Source: Mesorhizobium sp. WSM4313 (GTDB taxonomy: Bacteria > Pseudomonadota > Alphaproteobacteria > Rhizobiales > Rhizobiaceae). Taken from it: a DNA stretch of 64,000 bases. Positions 17,303 through 26,139 of the stretch are shown in pieces (the first letter of the stretch is position 1; each line of letters opens with the position of its first letter). The notes beneath the pieces are model-generated. The model was not told where the DNA came from. It saw nothing but the letters and a program-made list of their open reading frames with translations, and made no database searches. Location: the NCBI RefSeq assembly GCF_002294725.1, contig NZ_NSFT01000006.1, positions 338,825 to 402,824 on the forward strand, given 5' to 3'. The translations under genes were made by a program, and so were the position numbers.

Positions 17303-17390
17303 TAGAGGGGCGGTTTTCCGTCCGGAATTGCGTCAAAACAAAGCGATAGGCGTTTCGCCGTTTCCGTGAACGGTGAAACGTACTGGTGGC

Positions 17391-18692
17391 CTACTGTCTA
17401 AATGCCCGGCTGATCTGATCCTGCAGCGGCTTGACCAGATAAGACATCACCGAGCGATCCTCGGTCCTGATGAAGGATTCCACCGGCATGCCGGGAACCA
17501 GCTTGACCTCGCCGAGCCGCGCGACCTCCGCGGCCGTCGTGGTAATGCGCACCGTGTAATAGCTGACGCCCGTGCGCTGGTCGGTGGTGATGTCGGGCGA
17601 GGTCCGCTCGACGACGCCGTTGATCTGCGGCGTGGTGCGCTGGTTGAAGGCCGAAAAGCGCAGCGAAGCGGGCTGGCCGACCCACAGCTGGTCGATGTCG
17701 CTCGGCGCGATCTTGGCTTCCACCGCAAGGCTGTCATTGTCGGGCACGACCTGCATGATGGTCTCGCCCGGCTTCACCACGCCGCCGATCGTATAGGCGA
17801 TCGACTGCTGCACGACGCCGTCCTGCGGCGCGCGGATGTCAACCCGCTTCAGCTGGTCCTCGGCGGCGACCTTGCGCTCCAGAAGCTCGCCCATCTGGCC
17901 GTCGACGTCGCGCAGATCCTTGTTCACTTCGGTGCTGAGGTCGAGATCGATCTGGATGATCTGCAGCTTGATCTCGGCGATCCGTCCCTGCGCCTGAGCC
18001 TGGGCCGCAATCAGCTGGCCGCGCTCGCCGTCGAGGCGCGTGGCCTCTCGCTCGGTCTGGGTCAGCCGGTCGATGGAGATGAGCTTCTTGGCCCAGAGCG
18101 TACGCACCGAGGCAAGCTCCTTCTGCACCAGCTCTATCTCCTTGCTCTTGGCCTCAGCCTGCGCCGTGTCGCCAGCGATCTCCTTCTCGAGCTGGGCGAT
18201 GCGTTCCCCAAGCTGGCTCTTCTGGCCCGCGCGGGACGTGCGCCGCGTCTCGAAATGCTGCTTTTCGCCTGCCACCGCCTCGGCGACGTCAGGATCGGCA
18301 ATGCGGTCCAAAAGCTCGTTCGGAAAGATAATGGCGTCGCTGCCGCGGCGCTCCGAATCGAGGCGCGCCTTGCGCGCGGCGAGCTGGTCGAGCGCCTTGC
18401 TCACCACGCCAAGGTTGGCTGCCGGCACGGTGCGGTCGAGACGAACCAGAAGATCTCCCGCTTTCACGTGGTCGCCGTCCCGGGCATCGATCTCCGCAAC
18501 GATGCCGCCGGTGGAATGCTGCACGTCCTTGACGTGGGAATCGACGACGAGGGCGCCGGGGGCGATGACCGCGCCGGCGATCTCGGTGACCGATGCCCAG
18601 CCACCGACGCCGCCCGCAAGCAGGAGCACCACGCCGACGCCAAGCCGCGTGTAGAAGCGGATGGATAAATGCGAGGCGCCTGATATAGCCAT
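17391..18692 (-). CDS. Type I secretion membrane-fusion protein (HlyD/PrtE family)
   Basis: A 433-residue periplasmic adaptor. An N-terminal anchor helix (LGVGVVLLLAGGVGGWASV) is followed by a biotinyl-lipoyl half-motif, a long coiled-coil region (roughly residues 90-290) and a closing beta domain (VDIRAPQDGVVQ, GGVVKPGETIMQVVP), as in HlyD/PrtE. ATG 18692 is chosen: it lies one base after the TGA of the ABC gene. It bridges the ABC exporter and an outer-membrane TolC-type channel, which is not encoded here. It is the last gene of the cargo-ABC-adaptor run. Confidence 0.9.
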   Translation of the reverse strand: MAISGASHLSIRFYTRLGVGVVLLLAGGVGGWASVTEIAGAVIAPGALVVDSHVKDVQHSTGGIVAEIDARDGDHVKAGDLLVRLDRTVPAANLGVVSKALDQLAARKARLDSERRGSDAIIFPNELLDRIADPDVAEAVAGEKQHFETRRTSRAGQKSQLGERIAQLEKEIAGDTAQAEAKSKEIELVQKELASVRTLWAKKLISIDRLTQTEREATRLDGERGQLIAAQAQAQGRIAEIKLQIIQIDLDLSTEVNKDLRDVDGQMGELLERKVAAEDQLKRVDIRAPQDGVVQQSIAYTIGGVVKPGETIMQVVPDNDSLAVEAKIAPSDIDQLWVGQPASLRFSAFNQRTTPQINGVVERTSPDITTDQRTGVSYYTVRITTTAAEVARLGEVKLVPGMPVESFIRTEDRSVMSYLVKPLQDQISRAFRQ

Positions 18693-18693
18693 G

Positions 18694-20790
18694 TCAGCGC
18701 CCTGCCTCGGTTCCGTCGGCAACGGCCAGATGGGGACCGTCGGAAGCCACTCTCAGTTGCGGCGCGCCGGTCGGCACTGGCCGCAGCGTCGGGAACATCT
18801 TGGCGAACACCTCGTCCTTCGGGCCGAAGGCATGGACGCGCCCCTGATTCATCGCCAGCACGAAATCGACGGCCGCCAGCACGTTCGGCCGGTGCGCGAC
18901 GAGCACGACAACCCCGCCCCGTTCGCGGACGGCCAACATGGCCTTGATCAGGGCCTGCTCGCCATCCATGTCGAGGTTGGAATTCGGCTCGTCCAGGACC
19001 ACGAGGAAAGGATCGCGATAGAGCGCGCGCGCCAGCGCGATGCGCTGGCGCTGACCGGCCGAGACCGCCTCGCCATGCTCGCCGATCTCGGTCTCGTAGC
19101 CTTCGCGAAAACCGACGATCAGCTCGTGCGCGCCCGCCGCCTTCGCCGCGGCGATGATGGCGCCGGCGTCCGCGTCCGGCTCGAAGCGCGCGATGTTCTC
19201 GGCCACGGTGCCGGCGAAGAGCTCGACATCTTGCGGCAGGTATCCGATATGGCGGCCGCGCTCCGCCTGCGACCATTGATCGAGGTCGGCGCCGTCCAGC
19301 TTGATGCGGCCGGCGACCGGTTGCCAGGCGCCGACGAGCGCGCGCACCAGCGTGGATTTTCCCGACCCGCTCGGTCCGATGATGCCGACGCCATGGCCCG
19401 CCTCCAGAGCGAAGCTTGCATCGTGGACCAGCAGTCTCTGGGTGCCCGGGGCGCCGACCGAGACGTTTTGCATGCCGACATTCGCGCTCGGCGGCGGCAG
19501 CAACATCGGCTCGGTTTCAGCCGGCAGCGCCGCCAGCACCCTGTTCAGCCGCTGCCAGCCCTGGCGCGCGGTGACGAAGCCCTTCCAGTTGGCGATCGCA
19601 AGATCGACCGGAGCCAGCGCGCGGCCGCTGAGGATCGAGGCGGTGATGATAATACCCGCCGTTGCCTGCCCCTCGATGACCAGCCAGGCGCCGAGGCCGA
19701 GCATCGACGACTGCAGCAGCATGCGCAGGACCTTCGATATCGCGCCGAAGCCGCCGGCCACGTCGCTCACCTTGCGCTGCTCGGCGATGTAATCGAGGTT
19801 GGCGTCTTCCCACCGCGCGGTCAGACCGCCTGCCATGCCCATGGCGGCAACGACCTCGGCGTTGCGGCTCCCAGCCGAGATCAGACCGTTGCGCCGAATA
19901 CCGGTCAAAGTCCCGGACGACACAGGCTTTCGCGTCAATCGCTCGGCAAGCACGGTCAGAGCCACCAGCACGATCGCCCCAAGCAGCGCTGTCACGCCTA
20001 GCAACCAATGGAACATGAAGATGATGACAAGGTAGAGCGGCAGCCAGGGCAAATCGAAGAGCGCCGTCGGCCCCATGCCGGACAGGAAAGCACGCACGCT
20101 GTCGAGGTCGCGCATCGGCTGCAGGCTATCGCCCGCGCGCCCGTTTTTCAGCGGCAACTGCAGCATCGACGCATAGACACGGCGGCCCAGCGCCTCATCC
20201 AAGGCTCCGCCAATGCGCACAAGCACGCGACCGCGCACGAAATCGAGAATGCCCTGGCCGCAATAGAGGATGACCAACAACACGGTGATGCCGATGAGTG
20301 TCGGCAGGCTGCGGCTCGGCAACACGCGATCATAGACCTCGAGCATGTAGAGCGAGCCCGCAAGCATCAACACGTTGAGCACGCCGCTGAACAACCCGAC
20401 CGCGAGGAAAGCCGACCGGCAGGAGCGAAGCGCCTCGGCGAGTTCGGAGCGCGCGGATTGCGCTCGCCGGCCTGTCGGTTTTGCCGGCCGCTTGCCGCCT
20501 ATAGGCGCATTGGTTTGCCTGGCGATATCGCCGATGCTGCTGTCCGGCGTGGGCCGGCGCGCGCGAAACAAAGCCAAGCCGCCGAAGCCCACCATCGCCA
20601 CACCAAAAAGCGTCTCCCCCATCGAACCGGGCCGTCCTGGCGAAAGCCAGCCGTTGCCGCCGAGAAGGAGCAGCACAGCGCAAGCAACTAGGACCAGGCC
20701 GGCGAGCCTTACCTTTGCCTGCGCTGAACCAGATGCTGCCTTGGCTACCATTGTCGAAGCGACACTGAACAAAACACTCCGGTCATCCAA
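18694..20790 (-). CDS. Type I secretion ABC transporter, permease-ATPase (PrtD family)
   Basis: A 698-residue half-transporter. Residues ~28-75 hold two extra helices not present in standard PrtD, then a ~45-residue basic linker, then the six-helix exporter domain and the ATPase domain with GPSGSGKST (Walker A), VSAGQRQRIALARAL (signature) and LVVLDEPNSNLD (Walker B and D-loop). There is no C39 peptidase domain, so it should export proteins with uncleaved C-terminal signals. It lies 42 bases after the large repeat-protein gene, its likely cargo, and just before the adaptor. The extra N-terminal helices make it about 120 residues longer than usual. Confidence 0.9.
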   Translation of the reverse strand: MDDRSVLFSVASTMVAKAASGSAQAKVRLAGLVLVACAVLLLLGGNGWLSPGRPGSMGETLFGVAMVGFGGLALFRARRPTPDSSIGDIARQTNAPIGGKRPAKPTGRRAQSARSELAEALRSCRSAFLAVGLFSGVLNVLMLAGSLYMLEVYDRVLPSRSLPTLIGITVLLVILYCGQGILDFVRGRVLVRIGGALDEALGRRVYASMLQLPLKNGRAGDSLQPMRDLDSVRAFLSGMGPTALFDLPWLPLYLVIIFMFHWLLGVTALLGAIVLVALTVLAERLTRKPVSSGTLTGIRRNGLISAGSRNAEVVAAMGMAGGLTARWEDANLDYIAEQRKVSDVAGGFGAISKVLRMLLQSSMLGLGAWLVIEGQATAGIIITASILSGRALAPVDLAIANWKGFVTARQGWQRLNRVLAALPAETEPMLLPPPSANVGMQNVSVGAPGTQRLLVHDASFALEAGHGVGIIGPSGSGKSTLVRALVGAWQPVAGRIKLDGADLDQWSQAERGRHIGYLPQDVELFAGTVAENIARFEPDADAGAIIAAAKAAGAHELIVGFREGYETEIGEHGEAVSAGQRQRIALARALYRDPFLVVLDEPNSNLDMDGEQALIKAMLAVRERGGVVVLVAHRPNVLAAVDFVLAMNQGRVHAFGPKDEVFAKMFPTLRPVPTGAPQLRVASDGPHLAVADGTEAGR

Positions 20791-20832
20791 CCTGCCTGTC
20801 GCACGTCATGGCTCGACAGGCCGACCGCTGCC

Positions 20833-23361
20833 TCAGCCGCCGTCATTGGCGTAGACATGCAGTATCGCCCCTTCGAAGGTCATGCCGGTATTGTTGTAGA
20901 AATCGAGCTCCTGGTGGATGAGGTTTCCGGAGAGCTCCAACCCGGCGGGGGACTCGTCATCCAGTCCCACGTTCCAGGCTGCGCTGCTCGCCTTCACGGC
21001 ACTCCCACCGCCCCAGTCCTCGAAGTGAGAGGAAGAATTCCCGCCATTCGTGACCTGCAGCCAGTCGATCGCCTGGTCGAGATATTTGTGCGGGCTGTTG
21101 GGATCGGAGGCATCGCCGATCGGATTCCCGGCGAGGTAGTTGAGCCAGGTCGCGACCGCGTCGCGGGCAAGGACGAAGCGTGTATCCTGCTGATCCTTGA
21201 CGGACGCATCGATCACCTTGAGCGCGTCGGCGTAGGAAATGAAGAACGTGTCCTCACCGGCGTCGGTCAAGCCGTTCTTGTTGTAGTCGCCGATCAAGAG
21301 GCCTGGCTTGCCCGGATCCAGCGTTCCGTTGTGATCGGCATCGACAACATAGCGCAATTCACCGGAGGCGAAGTTCGGGCCGGATTTGTCGGCGCCTGCG
21401 ACGCCATCCCAGAATGATTTGCCGAGATTGGTCCAGAAGCCCGGCGTGCGCACGCCGGGACCTGCGAATGATTGGACCGTCGCGGTATCATTGGCGGAAA
21501 CATCATTGGTGGTATCGTCGTCATGGGCATGCACCACGACCGTGTTGGTTCGCGAGTCGGCATTGGGAAGCAAGTTGAACGAGCTGTTGGCCGTGAAGAC
21601 CCAAGTCTCGTTGCTGTCGACCTGATAGTCGTTGTCGAGATCGCCGGACACATAGTGAGTGCCATGCGAACTGTTGGCCACGAAGCCGCTGAGCAGGTTG
21701 ATGTCGTCACCGGTATTTCCCGGTGTGCCATTGTCGTCGACGAGTGAGGTCAGCGTCAGCGGATCGAATGCACCGGCTGCGCTCGTGTTGGTTATCTCAT
21801 AGTGATAGGTGACGTTCTGTGCACCCGACTGGACCGTTTCGGACGAGTGGAAAATACCGTCATGATCGGCATCGACGGTCTTCTCGATGGCCACTGATGG
21901 CGCGACATCCTTCACCGTCACGGTCGCGTCGTCGGTAGCATACACGTCGCTGGTGCTGTCGTCGTCATGGGCGTGCACGACCACCGTGTTGGTAATGCTG
22001 CCCGCATTGTGAGCATCGACGCCGACGGTGGCGCTGAACACCCACTTCTCGTCGCTGTCGACAAGGTAGTCGCCATCGGTGTCGCCCGACACATAGTGCG
22101 TGCCATGGTCGGAGCCGGCGACAAAGCCGGTCAGCAGGTCGATGTCATCGCTGGTGTCGCCAGGTGTCGCATCGTCGTCGATCAACGAAGTCAGCATCAG
22201 CGGATCGAAGGCGCCGGCCGCGCTCGTGTTGGTCACCTCGTACGTGTAGGTGACGTCAGCGGCCGAGCCCTCGTTGATCGAAGTCGGGTCGGCGGTCTTC
22301 TCAATGGCGATCGATGGCGCGACGTCGTTGACCGTCACGGTCGCAGTGTCGTTGGCGGACACGTCATTGGTGCTGTCGTCGTCGTGAGCATGCACCACCA
22401 CCGTGTTGGTGATGGTGCTGCCGGTGGCATGAGCGTCAATGTTGACGTCAGCGCTGAATATCCAGGTCTCGTTGCTGTCGACAAGGTAATCGTTGTCTGT
22501 ATCGCCCGACACGTAGTGGGTGCCATGCGAGCTGTTGGCGACGAAACCGCTCAACAGGTTGATATCGTCGCTGGTGTCTCCCGGCGTCGCATTGTCGTCT
22601 ACCAGCGAGGTCAGCGTCAGAGGATCGCCGGCGCCATCAGCGCTCGTATTGGTCACCTTGTAGGTGTAGGTGACCGTCGTCGACTCGCCTTCATCTATTG
22701 AGCTCGGATCGACCGTCTTCTCGACCGCGACCGCGGGAGCGTGATCCACACTGGCTTTTGCGATGACGCCCCATTCCTCAAACCCGCCATCCGAGTCACT
22801 TGGGCTCCCGAAAGCCGAATAGAGATAGACGTAGTTACCGGTTGCCCCGGCGAAGAAACTGGTCGGAATGTAGACAAACAGATCGCCCACCCCGCTGCCT
22901 GCGGGCGCGTCCTTTCCAGCGTCCAACTGAACCGTCACGTCACCGTCGGTGGCATTTCCATCAACATTATAGAGTAGTTGCTGCGCCTGAAGCGTCGCAA
23001 GGGTGGTGATATTTGGATCCGTCGCCGAATATATCTGTAATGAGTTGAGCGACAGCAGCGATCCCTTGTCGCTGTTCGGCTCATTGGCGTCGAGCTTGAA
23101 GACGTAGTAATCGTGGCCGTTCACGGACACTACCTGCATATCGCTCAGGAGAAGCGCATTGGTGTGCTCCTGCTGCTTGTCATCCAGCGGCAGCGGAGAA
23201 CCATCGGTGTTGAAGCCGCTCTCGGTGCCGTTCGCGCCAAGCACGAGGAAGCTATTGTAGTTGCCCGTGCCAGCACCGCTTTGCTGTTCAGCCGAAAATA
23301 CGGTGCCGTCGGTCAAAGTCTGCGACGTTGTCCCGTTGGTCAGATCAACCACTGTGGCCAT
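20833..23361 (-). CDS. Large acidic secreted repeat protein, likely type I secretion cargo
   Basis: An 842-residue, strongly acidic protein without a Sec signal peptide. Residues 1-205 form a unique N-terminal domain. About 208-635 are three Ig-like DUF11-type repeats, each with VEKT.D, VTYTYxVTNTSA, GTHYVSGD, DSNETWxF and NTVVVHAHDDD. From about 635 a domain opens with GVRTPGFWTNLG and contains two calcium-loop-like motifs (DADHNGTLDPG, DYNKNGLTDAGED). The tail AILHVYANDGG is acidic-hydrophobic, as in type I signals. No RTX nonapeptides are seen. ATG 23361 is supported by GGGAG 6 bases upstream. Gene order with the ABC exporter and adaptor marks it as the substrate. The function is unknown; adhesion or surface coating is a guess. 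Confidence 0.75.
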   Translation of the reverse strand: MATVVDLTNGTTSQTLTDGTVFSAEQQSGAGTGNYNSFLVLGANGTESGFNTDGSPLPLDDKQQEHTNALLLSDMQVVSVNGHDYYVFKLDANEPNSDKGSLLSLNSLQIYSATDPNITTLATLQAQQLLYNVDGNATDGDVTVQLDAGKDAPAGSGVGDLFVYIPTSFFAGATGNYVYLYSAFGSPSDSDGGFEEWGVIAKASVDHAPAVAVEKTVDPSSIDEGESTTVTYTYKVTNTSADGAGDPLTLTSLVDDNATPGDTSDDINLLSGFVANSSHGTHYVSGDTDNDYLVDSNETWIFSADVNIDAHATGSTITNTVVVHAHDDDSTNDVSANDTATVTVNDVAPSIAIEKTADPTSINEGSAADVTYTYEVTNTSAAGAFDPLMLTSLIDDDATPGDTSDDIDLLTGFVAGSDHGTHYVSGDTDGDYLVDSDEKWVFSATVGVDAHNAGSITNTVVVHAHDDDSTSDVYATDDATVTVKDVAPSVAIEKTVDADHDGIFHSSETVQSGAQNVTYHYEITNTSAAGAFDPLTLTSLVDDNGTPGNTGDDINLLSGFVANSSHGTHYVSGDLDNDYQVDSNETWVFTANSSFNLLPNADSRTNTVVVHAHDDDTTNDVSANDTATVQSFAGPGVRTPGFWTNLGKSFWDGVAGADKSGPNFASGELRYVVDADHNGTLDPGKPGLLIGDYNKNGLTDAGEDTFFISYADALKVIDASVKDQQDTRFVLARDAVATWLNYLAGNPIGDASDPNSPHKYLDQAIDWLQVTNGGNSSSHFEDWGGGSAVKASSAAWNVGLDDESPAGLELSGNLIHQELDFYNNTGMTFEGAILHVYANDGG
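21460..22745 (-). repeat. Three tandem ~420-441 bp coding repeats
   Basis: The same DNA words recur at about 21517, 21958 and 22378 (the segment coding NTVVVHAHDDD) and the segments coding GTHYVSGD recur in step. The units are similar enough at DNA level to suggest recent duplication or ongoing recombination within the cargo gene. Confidence 0.8.
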
Positions 23362-23884
23362 GTTCAACTCCCTTAGCGCCTAGGCGCGCCACTTGTTGGC
23401 CGCCTAAGGCGGCTGATTTACCCCATGCCAATAGCACCGAGATCGGCGCCCAATTCCGTGCGGGAGGAGGATCGACGTGGCATCCAGCAAGCAGCGAGCA
23501 CCGGCCGGCAGCAAGCGCCACATACAAGATGGCTGCTCACGACTGCTGGTGGCTCGATGTGATGGCTGTAGCGGCACAGATGCCGCGCTGCGTTCCCCTA
23601 CCCCAGTAGCGCAGTATCTCGTTGTTGCCGATCTCGAGATTGTTCACGCTACTATATTAGGATATTATTAACTCTACCGCAGCGTGCGTCAACGGGCAAT
23701 TCGATGAAGAGTTAATGACAGAACTCAAATCCGGGTGCGAATTCGACCATTCGGCATAAAGAATACTGTGCTCTATTCTTAGGTCTTATTTTATAAGGGA
23801 CCTTTGCGCCGACCATTCAGACTTCGGTTGTCGGACCTTCGTCGACGTCATATGCGCCTGAAGCGATGCGGCTGGAGGAGGCTC
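23362..23884. other. AT-rich non-coding region upstream of the cargo gene
   Basis: No gene was recognised in these 523 bases. The part from about 23640 to 23810 is strikingly AT-rich for this genome and includes ATATTAGGATATTATTAA (near 23650-23670). A hairpin (AGGTC...GGACCT with an AT-rich centre, about 23781-23803) lies just after the patatin stop and may end that transcript. The region probably carries the promoter of the secretion locus. Confidence 0.45.
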
Positions 23885-24742
23885 TCAAACCGCCTTCTTG
23901 TTGTCCTGCCTGCCGCCATGCGCTTCCACGGCCTTCTCCACGGCGCGCTTCAGCTCATCCTTGATCTCCGCCGTCTCGGCCATCAGCGCCTCGATCTTGA
24001 GAAAATCGAGCACGCGGTACTTCGAGACTTTTGGGCGGATCAGGATGTCGGGGCTGGACTGCTGCAGCTTGTTGGCGATGATCGACTGCATCATCAACTG
24101 CGAGGCGCCATACATCAGGTCGACCGTAGTCGGATGCTTGCGCTCGGCGTCGCTCGGCGCACCGACCACGTCGATTGCGATGATGATATCGGCATCCTTT
24201 TCGAGGAGATCGAAGGGGACGGGATTGTAGATGCCGCCATCGATCAGCAGGCAATCATTGCGCACCACAGGGCGGAACACCGCGGGAATGGCGGCCGAGG
24301 CCGCAAGCGCCGAATGCAATTCACCCTCGGCGAACACGGCGAGCTTGTGGCCGAAATAGTCGGTCGCCGTCACCTTGAGCGGAATCTTCAGCTCTTCGAA
24401 GGTGGCGGGGATATCCTGAGGCAGGAACGCCTTCAGGATGCGCTCTATATTGAACTGGCCGACGCGGATGCCGCCCTGCATGGCTTCGGCGATCGTGCCC
24501 GGCCGCGACCGCCACATGCGCGCCGCCACTTCGGCCCGGCTGCCGAGGATCGACCGGGCATAATCGTGAATCTCGGCACCCTTCATGCCCGCGGCCATGC
24601 CGGCGCCCATGATGGCGCCGATCGACGAGCCGGCGATCGCCGCCGGCTTGATGCCAAGCTCGTCGAGAGCCTCGATGATATGGATATGCGCAAGACCGCG
24701 CGCGCCGCCGCCGCCGAAGGCCACCCCGAAGGTCGGGCTCAT
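23885..24742 (-). CDS. Patatin-like phospholipase (RssA family)
   Basis: A 285-residue serine lipase/acyl hydrolase. It has the oxyanion loop GGGGARG (residues 10-16), the nucleophile elbow GSSIG (38-42), and the Asp of the catalytic dyad in DGGIYNP. Size and lack of a signal peptide fit the RssA/YchK group. Its ATG overlaps the stop of the second M16 peptidase gene by 4 bases, so it belongs to that operon. The lysine-rich tail (GGRQDNKKAV) is not conserved in the family as far as can be judged. Confidence 0.88.
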   Translation of the reverse strand: MSPTFGVAFGGGGARGLAHIHIIEALDELGIKPAAIAGSSIGAIMGAGMAAGMKGAEIHDYARSILGSRAEVAARMWRSRPGTIAEAMQGGIRVGQFNIERILKAFLPQDIPATFEELKIPLKVTATDYFGHKLAVFAEGELHSALAASAAIPAVFRPVVRNDCLLIDGGIYNPVPFDLLEKDADIIIAIDVVGAPSDAERKHPTTVDLMYGASQLMMQSIIANKLQQSSPDILIRPKVSKYRVLDFLKIEALMAETAEIKDELKRAVEKAVEAHGGRQDNKKAV

Positions 24743-26139
24743 CTCTTGCGGCCTCCCGCCACCTGAACCAGCGGCGGCCCGATGACCATCACCGCCGGAT
24801 CGGAGGACAGGAGCTTCTTTGCCGCCGCCTTGACGTCGGCCAGCGTCACCGCGTTGATGAAAGCCGCGCGCCGCTTGATATAATCGATGCCGAGATGATC
24901 GATCTGCAGCTCCACCAGCGTCGCGGCAATGGAGCTGGACGAATCCAGATTGCTGATGGCGTAGGCGCCGACCATGTATTTCTTGGTCGCCGCGAGCTCC
25001 TCCTCCGAGGGGCCGTTCTCAGCCATGTCCTTCACCACCTGGCGCACGATCGCAAGCGTTTGGGCCGCGCGGTCGGAACGCGTCGCCGTCGTCACCAGCA
25101 GCGCGTTGGAATGCTCGTGATCGACGAGATCGGAGCTGACGCTATAGGCAAGGCCGCGCTTCTCGCGCACCTCTTCGTAGAGACGCGACGTGAACGTCGA
25201 GCCGCCGAGTATCTCGTTCATCAGCGCGGCGGCGTAGAAATCGGGATCGCTTCGCTTCACGCCCGGCCAGGCAAGCTGCAGGGAGGTCTGCGGCAAGTCG
25301 TAATTCACTTCGAGCTGCTGGCCGAGCTTGGGCGTGACGTCGACAATCGGCGCCAGCGCCTGCTTGTCCGGCAGGTCGCCGAACACCTCGTCGAGCCTGC
25401 CGCTCAACGTGGCGGCGTCGATATCGCCCACCACCGCCACATGCAGGCCGCCGCGGGCGAAATTTGCTTTGTGGAAGGCCCTGAGGTCGTCGGCAGTGAT
25501 GGTGGCGAGGCTGTCTTTGTTGCCCTCGTCCGGCCGCGCATAGGGATGCTGGCCGTAGATCGCGCGCAGCCAACGCTGCTGGCCGATCGTGTTGGGGTCC
25601 CGCTCATTGGCGAGGATGCCGGACAGTATCTGGGCGCGGATGCGGTCGATCGGCGCCTGGTCGAAGCGCGGACTGTTCACCGCCAGCTTCAGCAGGCCGA
25701 AAGCCTCATCCTTCTGGTCGGACAACATGCGCATCGAGCCATAGGTGCCATCGCGGGCGGCCTGAAAACTCATCTCGGCGCCGGCATCGTCGAGCTTCAC
25801 CTGGAAGCCCTCGCTGTCGAGGTCGCCGGCGCCCTCGTCGAACAGCCCGGTCATCAGGTTGACCAGGCCTTCCTTGCCGGCCGGATCCTGCGCCGTGCCG
25901 CCGTCGAAGACGAAACGGATCGCAACCAGCGGGATCGAATGGTCTTCCACCAGCCAGGCGGTGACGCCCTTCTTGGACTTCACCTCCTGGATGTTCATCT
26001 CGGCGCGCGCGGCAAGCGCCGGCAAAAGCAGGAAGAACAGGGCGAAGCAAAGGATGGCAACGGCGCGATAGACGCGCCCACCTTCTCCCCTTGTGGGAGA
26101 AGGAAAGGTGCTCGTGCGGCCAAGAACCATGCTCATCAT
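24739..26139 (-). CDS. M16 family peptidase, non-catalytic-type subunit
   Basis: A 466-residue protein of the insulinase/processing-peptidase family. It lacks the zinc motif HxxEH: the equivalent region reads GKEGLVNLMTGLFDEGA. It keeps the M16 fold and the conserved R/Y region of the C-terminal half (TSRLYEEVREKRGLAYSVSS). Paired M16 genes usually encode one active and one helper subunit, and the active one lies directly upstream with a TGATG overlap. The N-terminus is odd: an in-frame palindromic repeat (26081-26103) encodes ~8 residues (TFPSPTRG) between the start codon and the signal peptide helix, pushing the helix inward. The protein should still be exported, possibly from an internal start. 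Confidence 0.88.
   Translation of the reverse strand: MMSMVLGRTSTFPSPTRGEGGRVYRAVAILCFALFFLLLPALAARAEMNIQEVKSKKGVTAWLVEDHSIPLVAIRFVFDGGTAQDPAGKEGLVNLMTGLFDEGAGDLDSEGFQVKLDDAGAEMSFQAARDGTYGSMRMLSDQKDEAFGLLKLAVNSPRFDQAPIDRIRAQILSGILANERDPNTIGQQRWLRAIYGQHPYARPDEGNKDSLATITADDLRAFHKANFARGGLHVAVVGDIDAATLSGRLDEVFGDLPDKQALAPIVDVTPKLGQQLEVNYDLPQTSLQLAWPGVKRSDPDFYAAALMNEILGGSTFTSRLYEEVREKRGLAYSVSSDLVDHEHSNALLVTTATRSDRAAQTLAIVRQVVKDMAENGPSEEELAATKKYMVGAYAISNLDSSSSIAATLVELQIDHLGIDYIKRRAAFINAVTLADVKAAAKKLLSSDPAVMVIGPPLVQVAGGRKR
26081..26103. repeat. 23-base palindromic repeat inside a coding sequence
   Basis: Identical to the outer palindrome of the element at 8727-8749 (CCTTCTCCCC...GGGAGAAGG). Here it lies inside the start of the second M16 gene and keeps the reading frame. 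Confidence 0.85.

Noticed and set aside
20008..20691. 227-residue frame antisense to the type I ABC transporter
   Set aside because: Shadow frame without motifs.
20833..23361. CRISPR-like interpretation of the regularly repeated DNA
   Set aside because: The repeats are ~420 bases, in frame, and encode Ig-like domains.
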